Shown piece after piece: positions 10,969 to 23,700 of a DNA stretch of 64,000 nt. How positions within the stretch are numbered: position 1 is the stretch's first letter; each line of letters opens with the position of its first letter. The notes under the pieces are model-generated. The model did not search any database, had not been told where the DNA came from, and saw nothing but the letters and a program-made list of their open reading frames with translations. Position numbers and translations under genes: made by a program. The DNA is taken from the NCBI GenBank assembly GCA_014607495.2, contig CP053163.1, positions 3,080,716-3,144,715 of the forward strand, in the 5' to 3' direction. This DNA is from Carposina sasakii. Lineage: Eukaryota > Arthropoda > Insecta > Lepidoptera > Carposinidae.

Positions 10969-11570
10969 TAATTAGAATATTAGGTAGGATAACTTATAAT
11001 GATGATATCCGAAGGGTTGCTGGACAGCAGTGGATGAGGTTGGCCCAGGACAGAGGAGGCCTTTACTCAGCAGTGGGTGTAAGAGGCTGTATTGATAGAT
11101 AGACTTATAATGAAAAAGATTTATTTTAATTAACTTTATTTAGATAGCTAAGTACAAATACAATAACAATTTAAAAATACTTAGGACAATACATATTTGT
11201 ATAATAATGAATAGATACATAACTAAATTTAATTCAGTCTCCATAATTTCAAGCTATCACATTTAATTCCAAATGCATCAGCTGCTTAATAATTTAATTC
11301 TAATCAGTCACACATGCATGATTTCCTGCTTTCAGTTTCAGTTTATGTAAAAACATAAACTGAAACTTACCGAAAGGGATATTTGACTAGTGTCATCCCG
11401 CTCACGGATTGGCTAATGTCATTTCGTTTTGTTCAATGAAAGCAAACTCGCTCGGCTTTGCAAAAATATCATGGCAAAACGGCTGAACAGATTAAGATAA
11501 AATTTGCAAACTATACATAGAGAAACATGTAAAGAAGCACATATACTTAGTGCCAAAAAAAACCTAACGC
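10969..11570. other. Intergenic DNA between the transposon block and CEP120
   Basis: About 11020-11095 is a short LINE-type 3' tail (GCAGTGGATGAGG...CAGCAGTGGGTG). A hairpin with 13-nt arms, beginning TTTCAGTTTATGT, lies at 11337-11366. Otherwise AT-rich with no visible gene. Confidence 0.45.
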
Positions 11571-11576
11571 TTTATT
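11571..11576 (-). terminator. Polyadenylation signal of CEP120
   Basis: AATAAA on the minus strand, about 180 bp downstream of the CEP120 stop codon (11753). It is the nearest canonical signal, so it probably sets the mRNA end. Confidence 0.5.
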
Positions 11577-11752
11577 TACTCAACCAATGTTCATTAAATT
11601 TACTACACAAGTAGTCGGGAGTTTATACCGAGAAGGACATACATATGCATTCTGTAGTCCACGCGGGCTACATATAGTAATGTTATAAATTCACTCGAAC
11701 AAGCGCTATAGTAAGATATACATAATATATGTATAAATATCCAAAATAACAT

Positions 11753-14700
11753 TCAAGTGCCGCAGTTAAGTAACATAGTTCGTATTTCGTGGTTCAGTTG
11801 TTTGACTAGCTCTTCGTCTGGACTCTCCTCTTGAATTAGTTTGTCTCGTTGTGCTATCAGATCGTTTAGTTTCTCGATCATAGGATTCTTGGGGAGGCCT
11901 CTGAAAATCATAAATGGGGGCATTAGGAACATTATATAATACTAAAATACATGACCGAAACGAGATAGCTAGAACTGTACGTCCCGCAGCCAAGTTTAGT
12001 ATCGCTTGGAAAGATGTGAAATTATCAGAGATTTGTTGCTAGCTTATCGCCTGAGAGAATACCCGAGTTCTATGGTCGAGTCTTACAATATGCACGAAAG
12101 GAGATGCAGCTTATGTATTCTAATGAAGCCCTGGATTAGCACAAGTATCTTTTATATTTGTAACTAGTGGACGCCCGCGTGCGCGTGGACTACAGAAAAA
12201 ACAAATTGTCAAAATTATCCGGGATTAAAACATTTTCCCGGGATAAAAAGTAGCCTATATGTTAAGTGGGATCTGTCACAATATATTACTGAAAACTGCA
12301 TCGAAATCGGTTCAGCTGTTTCTGAGATTAGCGTGCACAAACGCACAGACAAACCGACGAACAGACAAAAAAAATTTTTTTTGGGTACTATTGCGTTAAT
12401 AAAGGTCTTCGATAATATTTTTTCTCATATATCTTCTATGTACAGACAGCGATCCATTACATTTTTATAATATGTATAGATTAATATCCATGATACTAAG
12501 TAAATAAAGAAATTAATTGAATTGAATGGTACCTCATATCATCGTACATATCTAAACCTTCCGGACCCGAGTTACCTGTAATATATAAATGCTGTGTGAA
12601 TATTTTGAAAGGCATAAACATTTTATACATACATGTACATTGTACACACAACTGCGTTCCAGTTGCGTGGTAGCCAGAACTACAGGATTATGAATGAAAT
12701 CCTAGAGTCACGTTTAGTACAGCGGGGACAGATGTAAAAGATGACAAATTGCTTAGTTCATCGCCTAAGAGACATGAGTTCCTTAGTCAACTCTTACTTA
12801 AGGATATACAGCTGAAGTAGTCTACAATGTAGTAGACTTGAAGTCAGGCCCCTAGCATGACCACGCATCGTGGATATCGTATCGCACAATATCGTATAGT
12901 CTCTTTACAAAATTCAACATGGCGGCTATATCTATCGTATTTTGACAGGCTAAATGTCGATTAGGTTTATCATATCGTGTTTCGCAGGTCATGCTAGGCT
13001 TGCTGGGGGTGGTCATCATCGATAATTTGACGACCGATTGGTGTAGTTGGTAGTGACCCTGCCTGCGACGCCATAGGTCGTGGGTTCGAATCCCGGTAGG
13101 TGCAAACATTGATATGATGAATATTGATGTTTGTTTCCGAGTCATGGATGATTCTATACTTGGTACCCACGACACAAGACCTTACTAAGGTCACCTTAGG
13201 GATCTTAGTATGGGACTAGGTTAATGTGTTGTGTAGTGTGTGAAAAAAAAAAACTTAGCGAAATTAGTTGTCGCTCGTAAAAAAATGTAACATTGCAGCT
13301 GGTTTAAGCCCCCCGATAGTCTAGTGGTGCCGGTAGAGTAGAGTTTGTACCACCCCATGTCTGCCCGTGGGTATCGTACGAGGCGGTTAAGTGTTTCCGG
13401 GAGGTGGGCAGCAGCGCCTCCTGTGCTAACAACATAGCCAAAAAGCAGACTGCGGTCACCAACCCACCTGCCCAGCGTGGTCTGTGGGCAAATCCCCTGT
13501 GGCAGTAGCCTTGTGGCGTGCCCTGGGGGAGGCCTACGTCCAGCAGTGGAAAAGAAGAATAAGAAGTCTACTGGCAGTTATCTACTCACCGATAAACGAG
13601 TTAGCCTCCAATGTCGGCGTGTTTGCTAGTAGATCGACATAGAAGTCATCTTTCAGTTTGTTTATATCGACTTGTGCGGGCAGTGACACTTCGTCTTGAT
13701 CCTCTATCGTGTCTAATCTGGAATAGATACATACATTTTAGACTTATACAGGGCGAAACAGAAAAGGTAATTAGACTCCTGATTTCGGAACTAGCATTTT
13801 TTGTATGGAATGACACGAAAATGGTCGGAGTACACTACTAGATAATACAAGCACAAACCCGTGGTCTAGCCGGTCCCGCTGCCGGCGCAGCGTGAGCAAC
13901 ACTCTGCGTCTCGCGTCCGCCTTCACCGCGTGTAGTTCGCGTACACTCCGTCCCCACTGCTCTTTGAAGAATGCCTTCGATTGTGTCGCTGCGTCTAGCT
14001 TCTCTTCTAGACATCGCTGGTTGTATATGTCGTGGCCATATTGTTAAATTGATCATTTCATGAAATGGTCGAGCATTTCATGAAGTGGTCGCATTTCATG
14101 AAGTGGCCAATTCAATTTGACCAGATCGTTAAATCGTCTACATTTCACGATTTTGTCATCCACGTTTGGCCAAATCGTATATATTAGGGTGTCCATAAAA
14201 TCCGAATGTGGTAAGAGCTTATATAAATAAAAATATATACCGTACACCATATATAAGTATACCATAAGGTATGATGGTATGATTTTTTTTGCTATTATTT
14301 ATGTGATATTTTCACAATATAATATTTAAAAACATAAAAGACTTTACAAAAGCCATTCGCATCTGGCACATCGCCGGACGCTGCCTGGGCACGCTCGCTC
14401 CGCTCGCTCGGCTCGTGCGTCATTTGTCATAGTCTAACCTAACCTAACCTAACCTATCGTAATCTAAGGTTTTTGTTTAACAATATTATTATAAACCACC
14501 ATTAAGTCTAATATACATTATACAATATAACACACTATCCGTGAACTTCTTCTGCATAGTCACCCTACTCTCTTTAATTTGTTTTATAACCTAAAAAGAA
14601 AAATCCGCCATCTTCACACATAAATAAAACGCGCACAGCGCCTCTACCGGTGATTCATGTAACTATTTTACGATATGATCAATAATCTTGACCACTTCAT

Positions 14701-17700
14701 GAAATGATCGGGCGTTTAGTTGCCCATATCGAGAAACGATTTTTAATCATCGATCTGCCCAAACCATATCATGATGTGGCCAATAGACAGTTGAACTTTT
14801 CATGAAATGCGACCATTTCATGAAATGCTCGACCATTTCATGAAATGATCAATTCTACGATATGGCCACGACATATACATAATTAAAGGTACTATAGTAA
14901 AGCTACATCATCTTCCTATCCTGATCTCATTATTTATGGGATCGGCGCAACATGGTTTCTTTCAAAACTCGAATTGCCAAAGTTTCGGCATTTGTTTTTA
15001 TGGGCACGGCTCCCTGCCTGCAGCCAACCCTTATACTAAAGTAAAGCTTGATATATACATATAATAAAAATGTAACGGATCGCTGTCTGTACATGGTAGA
15101 TATATGAGAAAAAATATTATAGGAGACCTTTATCAACGCAATACTACCCAAAAAAAATGATTTTTGGAATTTTTGTCTGTTTGTCTGTGCGTTTGTGAAC
15201 GCTAATCTCAGAAACGGCTGAACCGATTTCGATGCAGTTTTCAGGAATATATTATGACAGGTCCCACTTAACATATAGGGTACTTTTTATCCCGGAAAGA
15301 TGTTTTTATCCCGGATAACATCGACATTTGTTTTTTCTGCAGCCCACGCGGACGGAGTCGCGGGCGTCCACTAGTGTACCAATAAATGCCTTACATAATC
15401 TTATGGGGATTCCAGTAAAACATGTAACTTTATTATTATTTAAACATAACAGTTAAAAAGTCCCCACTAACCAATAACAACCACCAGACGTATATCGTTG
15501 GAAGGATACGACTATATGACCTTTCGAAAAATCAGCCCTAAGTGAAATAATGCCATTGTTCATGCATGCATCTCTTCTTTTATCTTGTAAAAAGATATTT
15601 TTTGTGTATGTACAATAAAGAATACAGTACAACACAACTTACTAATTCCTGTATTAAGCTCGCCGTTTGATCCTTCGTTAATCCGGAATACTTGTTTTCT
15701 GCTTCCTTTTCTGTGTTCTTCATGTTATTCTGAAAGACATAAACACACATTTGCCTAATAGTGTACTACTGGAATGTTGTGAATAAATTTATTTTGTTTT
15801 GATTTGATATTTTATTATACACGGCTGTGTTCAAAATAAAGGGGGTACGCAGCACTTTAATAAGATCAAGAAAGAGTTTTTACATCTATGTTTAACATGG
15901 TGCGGTCGGTTATTATTTTATTATGCATTTCGCAAATTTCTCTCTTCAATGACTATTTAACAGTAAGTACTTAATAATAATTCGAACATAAGAACTAGCC
16001 AAATCAGACCTCAGGCTACAATATATATTATCCTAAGTTATAAGAAGAAATTATATGTTATGTTGTTAAAAATACATTTCAGGACTGACCATTGAACTTG
16101 GCACCCATTTAGATATGACTTCTTTTGTCGTTGGAACTTGGCTCTCATTTTCACATTTATGTTTTTGATGAGATCTACATTAAGCATAGTGGGGGGAGTT
16201 GTACAAAACCAGTAACAAATTGTTAGTTCATCAGCTGAGAGAACGCCCCTGAGTTCTTTAGTCGACTCTAACGACATGCACGGGTGGAAATAGAGCTGGG
16301 GGACAATTCTTGAAAATGTTTGAACCTAAACGCAACCACTAACATACCGTTAACTAAACGTGGTGCGAAGCAATATATTACTTACCGCCTGAGTAATAAG
16401 GTATAGGCATGGGTCGCGAATATGACAGAATAAAAACAAATATCTGTCTCGTGCTTCAGCGATGTGTCTAATTAAGTCACCATAAAGTAATTATTGCTTT
16501 GTTCTGAGCGTCTATAACGGTTCCGTTTCGGTTTCGTTCCAACTCGAGACTATTCGAAAATTGGTCCCCAGATGTATTTCTAGTGAAAGCCCGGATCAGC
16601 ACAGGACAGTACTTGATTTATATACTGATCATATGTATCTATGTATGTAATAATGAACCAATCCTCTTGAAATTTTGCAAACATTTTTTGGGAGTATGGA
16701 CAAGGACATAGGCTACATTCTGTAGTCCACGCAGACAAAGTCGCTGGCATCAGCTAGTTTAAAATAAAAATTAGACACGACCTAAAAAGGAGCAAACCGC
16801 AACAAAGAACCACCCATACCTTCAACACCTCCACCTGTTTCTCCAACTGCTGGACTTTTACCTCCAGTTCCTCAACCCTCATATCCTTCAATTTGAGCTG
16901 ATGGTTCATGTCGTCCTCCATCTTACGAGACGCCTCCCTTAGCAGCTGGTATTTGTCCGTGTAGTGAGCTTCTAGAGCTTTCTTCGCTTCTTGCAGCTGA
17001 GATACATAGGAAGATAAGTTACTAACATGTATTCAAAATTCTATTTTTTTTTGTAAATTCTTTTTTGTAGATTTAATCTCAGTATGTAAATACGTATATG
17101 TACTAGTAATTTTAATTAATTTCATATGTTTCATATAAATAACAATAATAGCTAAAATAAAATGCTTAATCACTAGCTGTATATTACGTACTTTACTTAT
17201 ACAATCACCCCCATTATCCCTCAAAGAGGTTGGGCAGAGGTGTGCACATTACACACCCACTTCTCACCAGTTAGCCTGTTAGGTCCCACGTGGTAAGTGG
17301 TGAGATGAGCCCATTATAGGTATATCAATACCTATACCTATAATTATTATCTAACTAAATGTTACAAAAGTTCTTGTAAAATATTTTAAGAAAATAAAAT
17401 CCTCAATGCCTCCAAATTTAAGTCATCATCGGTTCAATCGAGAACCCGCTTACTTCTCCAAAGAAATATACTTACACACAATACATCCCCTAAAAATATA
17501 ACCTGGCGCAAGATAACAACATAACCACATATTCCGGGTAAAATTACAACATATTAACCTATGCCGATATCCCCTCAACCGGAAGTCATAGGCCTCTAAA
17601 GTGTGCCAAAATATATACATACATACACACTCGAAAAACATAACCCCTCCCTTCTGGCGCAGTCGGCTAAAAACATAAGACCGCGTCCCCATTAGGCGAA

Positions 17701-20700
17701 CAGTGAGCGGCTGACAGTTTGCTTCCAGTTTGCCTCCCTATACATTTTAAATGGAGTGTCCATACAGCGCGTAATGTACGCAGTTTGCGACGTTTCGCTT
17801 GCCGACTCATTCCTATTCGCAGCGAATGATGCGGGCGGTCAGCGGCGCAGTTTGTTCACTACACCGCCGGCTCTCCGTTCTGTCTAGTTTACTTTCCCTC
17901 ACAAGAATTCGCAAGCGCTTTGCGGCTAATACGCTCCAGTTCGCCGCTCAGTTGATATTGAGTTAGCGACCGATAAGTCACTCAGAGTCAGTCAGCGAAC
18001 AGTCAGCCGCTCACTGTCCGCCTAATGGGGACGCGGCCTAATCCTCCATCTGGCGTAAACGGGAAAAACATTATTCTCCTTCTGGCCCAGTCAGGTAAAA
18101 ACACATTAGCCACCTGCGCCTGTCTCTCCCTATGCCGGTATCCCCTCAGCCGGAAGTCATCGGCGGCTCTGCTGAGATCCGCCGCCAGAGTGCGGCACTG
18201 CGACACGCCGGCCGACAGCTTCCGCTCTAGATCCATCCGCTTCCGGTGCCATTCCGTCGCTAGGAGATCTAGGTGGTACTCCTCTTTGCGCTTCAACTGC
18301 AACACATACATACATATAGTCACGTCCATTATCCCCCAGAGGTTGGGCAGAAGTGTGCAAATCACACACCCACTTTTAATGTGTTATAATTAATTAATGT
18401 GTTATCCAGCTATTTAGTTTCTACTCTGCTACCACACGGCATAAACACCCTGACTTACTTGTAACTGGAACATTTTCTGTTGCTTCTCCTTCCAATCTTC
18501 CAACTCGTTAACAGACTTCTGCATTAGTTCGTTGCGGTCACACGCGGATAGCACAGATTTCAGCATATCTAGTATTAAAACACCTCCGATTTTAATTGTA
18601 GACAGGTTTAATTAAATGTTCACATTAAATACCGAAATTACAAACTACATGGAAAATGAGTTAATTAGAAATAAGCGAGAGATTTAAGCATTGTTAGACT
18701 GGCCAAATTTTTTGAAATGTTCGGTTTATACTTACTCACCTCTTTCATTACTGCCCGGTATACAAGTATCACTCTTGCTTGTTTCCAACTTTACTGGTTC
18801 ACTGCAAACACAACAAGGCTTTTTAAAAGAAAACTCTTAAACATTAATCTCAAAGTTAATAACTCTTCAACTGCAAGATTTCTTTTAATATCCCGTGGCA
18901 AGTTAGGCTTGCTCTACTATCATCATCATCAGCCTATTACAGTCCACTGCTGGACGTAGGCCTCCCCCAGGGCACGCCACAAGACTGCCATGGGGGGGTA
19001 TTTGCCCATAGTCACCACGCTGGGCAGGCGGGTTGGTGACCGTAGTTTGTATTTTGGACTATGTTGTCAACACGGGAGGCGCTGCTGCCCACCTCCCGGA
19101 AACACTTAATCACCTCGTACGATACCCACGAGTAGACATGGGGTGGTACGAATTCTACTCTGCCGGCACCACGCGGCTCTACTATAGGTATACTTAAATA
19201 GCGCATTTACCACAACTTTTACAATAATTTCAAAAGTAAAACATAACTCCTAAACTCTACTACAATCAATTTCATCAATTCAATCATCAAATAATCTCAC
19301 CTTACACCGTTCACGTCCTTCACAGCGTCACCAAAAACATTGTCAACATCGCCAGGGATATCCCCACAATCTCCACAAGAATTCCTAGCCCCGCACTGCA
19401 CTTGCGCATCACTCGTGAACACCCTCAGTCGAGTCTGACCTTGCGATAATGAGTCGCACATGCGTTTTATCAAGTCCGTTAGTTCATTGGTTTGGAGTAT
19501 GCTGTCCCCTGACGCGTTCTTGTATCTGTAAGTAAAAATAATATTATAGATTTATTTATTTATTTCATCGGCATGCCTTTAGTAACATTTCGTAAGGTCG
19601 AATTTAGTGGTATCTTTCACATCCGACCCGTACGTGTATTGTATTCATGTAAATAAGGATATTTTACCTTGCTAACTACTAAACTTCAGGTATGATTTGT
19701 AAAAAATATTTTTAATTAATAAAAAAGCTTAAAAATGTGGAAAAAAAACCAACATCACGTGGTGTTCCCAGGCGGTCACCCATCCAAGTACTGACCACGC
19801 CCGATGTTGCTTAACTTCGGTGATCGGACGAGAACCGGTGTATTCAACATGGTATGGACGTTGGTGACTAACTTAGCAAAATAGGTAAACATAACATTAC
19901 CCAAGCATTTCAAATGTAAATCTATAATATACGCCAACCCTCCTGGCACACGCAGTCATAGAACGTTACATGACAGTGCGTGCCAGGAGCGTTGGCGTAT
20001 AGTATAATAATATTTTGTTTCAGCGAGGAAATGTGGCTGGCACTGGTGTCATAGCAGATCGACGAAACCGCCCGGGAGAAAGAGATAAAATATAGTCAAA
20101 TCAATGCGTTAGAACAGTTTTAGCTAGTGTTTCACTTCTATGCACCGGCAGGGGAATTACGTAACTTGCAAAAGCGAAGCCAAAGCAATGCGATCGCACC
20201 AAAATTGTTAGTGTGTAAGAAAGCTACACATTGTACACATCTATACTAATATTATAAAGAGGTAAAGTTAGTGTGTTTGTATATTTGTTAAATTGTAAGG
20301 AGTAATCTCGGGATCTACTGAACCGATTTTAAAAATTCTTTCACCAATAGAAAGCCACATTATTGCTGAGTGTCATAGGTTATAAGAATTTCCCGATATT
20401 CCCACGGGAAGGCGAATATTTTTTACGAAAACCGCTATACATATGAAGCTGAAATCGGGCATATATGTTCATTGGGGACAACGAGGAAGGACTAAAAACG
20501 GATTTCCCGAAATTCACACGGGAAGGGGACAATCGGGGAATTTCAAATTTTTACGAAAACCGCTATTTATACGAAGCTGAAATCGGATTAGGGCTACAAG
20601 GTAGCTCTAAGAACGGATTTTCCGAAATTCCCACGAGAATAGGACCAACGGGAGTTCCAAATTTTTACGAAAACCGCTGTACCTACATATGAAGTTGTAG

Positions 20701-23700
20701 CTATATACTGATATGTACCGAAGCGAAGCGAGGGCGGGCCACTAGTACGTTATATAGACGACCGATTGGCGTACCAGGTAGTGACCCTGCCTGCGACGCC
20801 ATAGGTCCTGGGTTCGAATCCCGGTAGGTACAAACATTGATATGATGAATCATCGATGTTTGTTTCAGAGTCATTGATGTTTGTATATACATACTTATCT
20901 ATGTATTTATATACCGTTGCTTAGTACCCACGACACAAGACCTTAGGGATCTTAGTGGACTAGGTCAATGTGTTGTGAGGTATGTGAATATTATTACATA
21001 ATAATAAAATTTAAATTAACTAAACAATATAAACCTGTACAATAACTCACCTATTAGTATTACAAATGCCATAGCTAGTGTACCCAGTCCCGGCGTTGCC
21101 TGCTAACTGTGTGCAGCTCTCGCTCTTACACTCGATTCCGTCTCGCTCTAGCAACGCTTGCGTTCTGTTTATGTCTAAATGTGTTACGCTACGGGCGGTT
21201 AGGTTTGACGGTTTCTGAAATTTATTGTAAAAAACTTGTTAGTGGTTGTATTGATAACATAGCTTTCCGTGTGGCACGGTCGAGTGAAAGAAAATACACT
21301 AGCTGTATATTATTTCTTATGTATAAACCATATAACTGTCTTTTATATAACATCTGTTATTATTGGAAATAAATAAAGTATTATTATTATCTCTTGCAGA
21401 AATAAGCACGCTTTTGTTTGCATTTCCTTTGTAAATTCCTCTGTATTTACTGTAGTATCTTGTGTACAATTAAGAATAAGAACTGTAAAGTTTCATCAAA
21501 AACCGTTCGATAGTTTTTGAATGTAAGCATCCATTATCATCAAAACTTACACATTTACGATTCAGTAGAATATCGAGGGGTGAAAGGCTATTTGGGATAA
21601 GCGCCATTTATATATATGGCGCTTATCCCAAATAGCCTTTCACCCCTCGATATATATTTAAGTGTGGGGAGGCCTTTGTCCAGCAGTGAGAAATTCTAGA
21701 GTTCCATCATCCAAAATACTATTTGATTAAAGGCACTTCTTGTAGTCTTTATTGTACACACAAACATTGGACAATATAGTGACTTAACATAGTTATTTAG
21801 AGAAAGTATAAAGACAAACGTATCTCTTCAAGAGATTTCGTCCAGAAAACCCAAAACACAACTTGTAACACAGATAGAGAGCAAGTGCACCGAAACATAC
21901 ATTATTACAGGCTCGTGAAAGAGGGATTTTCTGACAAGTTAAAATTAGATGGCGTGAGCGCATCACCCTCTCTAGTAGCTCCCCCCTTCACCTCACCCTG
22001 TACTTGTCCAATGACAAAACAGAATTTCGGGGTGGTGATGCGCTCACGCCATCTATTTTTGACTGTCCAGGTGATTTGTACTATTTTTGTTTTTACCTTT
22101 TTTGTCAAAACATCCCTCATTAAAAAATAATACCTGAACACTATCCTGAAAGCCGCAATACTTTAAACTCATCTCGACATCAATAAACGGTCGCCTGCCG
22201 TCCCCGGTCGCTTTCTCGTCGCATCGCAGCAGGAAGCATCGCTCGTGTATCGTCAGCGAGTTGTCAGCGTTGCAGAAACTGTCTGTGAACTGCCTAAGGT
22301 CCTCTGTTGGGATCAGTTTTCGAAGGTCCATACTGCATATACCTGAAAAACATTTTTATCTATTGTTTTTTTTCGAAAACATTGATATAAAAAGCTTTTA
22401 GGGTATAAAAAAAAAACAGAAAAAAGATATTCTTATCTACACCCCCTACAGGCCTACACCACATACATATTAATTGTGAAGCCCCATTTTTTCACGCCAA
22501 CGTAGACCCCCATCGGATCTCCTGTGGACCCCTGGGGGTCCACCTGGACCACTTTGGGCACCACTGCTCTAAACTACCTCTGTATCAAACGTTAAAAATG
22601 CGACAGATAGACAAAGTTACTTTCACATTTAAGGTTCTGTTGGAGCGTTAAAACCGCTAAATAAATACGCTCTCTTTTTACCACGCATTTATTATATTTT
22701 AGTGTGTGCGCAAACACAGATGCACTCTCTATTCCGTTACTCTCATAGTCCGATGGGACGGAAGCCGACACGACCGGAGAGAGATCAGGCGCAGGACCAA
22801 CGGTTTTACGTGCTTTCCGAGGCACGAGCTAAGTGACAATTTTGCAATATTAAAATCTGTACATATAATATCTGTGCACTATAATATCTCCTGCGTACCT
22901 TGCCAATCTACGTAAAGATTGGTCGCCTTGGCCGAAATACGGTCGGAGATCATCATCATCATCATATTTTAGTAAGGATAATAAGGACTACTTAGTGAAA
23001 TATAATCATATAAGGATTTAACAAAAACCGCTATAAATACTTATAGCCCACTACTAGCGGATGTCCGTGATTTTGTCCGCGTAAACTTCAGTACATACTC
23101 CCGTTATTTTCTGTTCCTGTGGAAATTTTCCCCATCCCCACGGGATTTTTCACGTTCAAGTAGGAATTTGGGGAATAAAAGTAGCAAGTTACTTCTTATT
23201 AAATCAGCTATCTGATAGTGAAAGTCCCGTCAAAACATTTCGGGAACATAGCCGTTAGGGTTAAATTTAAAACATCAATAACCTCACAGGACTAGACAGA
23301 TAAAATCATAAACAATAACGTTTGTTTTACGAGTTTTATCATAACTCAATACATTCATTAAAAATTATTTCCAAGCTTTTATTGTACTGTCGTGACATTT
23401 GTAAGTCTATGTTCCATTCGTACGTATACGAAAAGGTTGACGCGCGACACCGCGTGCGCCCCTGTGTTATGTACAGACTTAAGAACATTCAGAGGTAATA
23501 TTAAATTGATATTTATTTTTGTACTAGTGGACGCCCCGGACTCCTTCCATGTGAACTGCAGAAAAAACAAAATTACGAAATTATCCGGGATAAAAAGTAG
23601 CCTATATGTTAAGTGGGACCTGTCACAATATATTCCTGAAAACTGCATCGAAATCGGCGCAGCCGTTTCTGAGATTAGCTTGCACAAACATCGATCTGTT

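Noticed and set aside
13029..13110. Possible tRNA gene with A and B boxes
   Set aside because: The cloverleaf is incomplete and the same sequence recurs at 20756 and 52750 with a common body, so it is a SINE head.
18025..18393. 122-codon plus-strand ORF
   Set aside because: It is the antisense shadow of CEP120 exon 14, whose minus-strand frame fits phase and family.
22901..22970. ATC/CAT trinucleotide runs as a possible CRISPR-like or regulatory repeat
   Set aside because: They are the simple-repeat tails of RTE-type retroelements; there are no spacers, and CRISPR is not expected in an insect nucleus.
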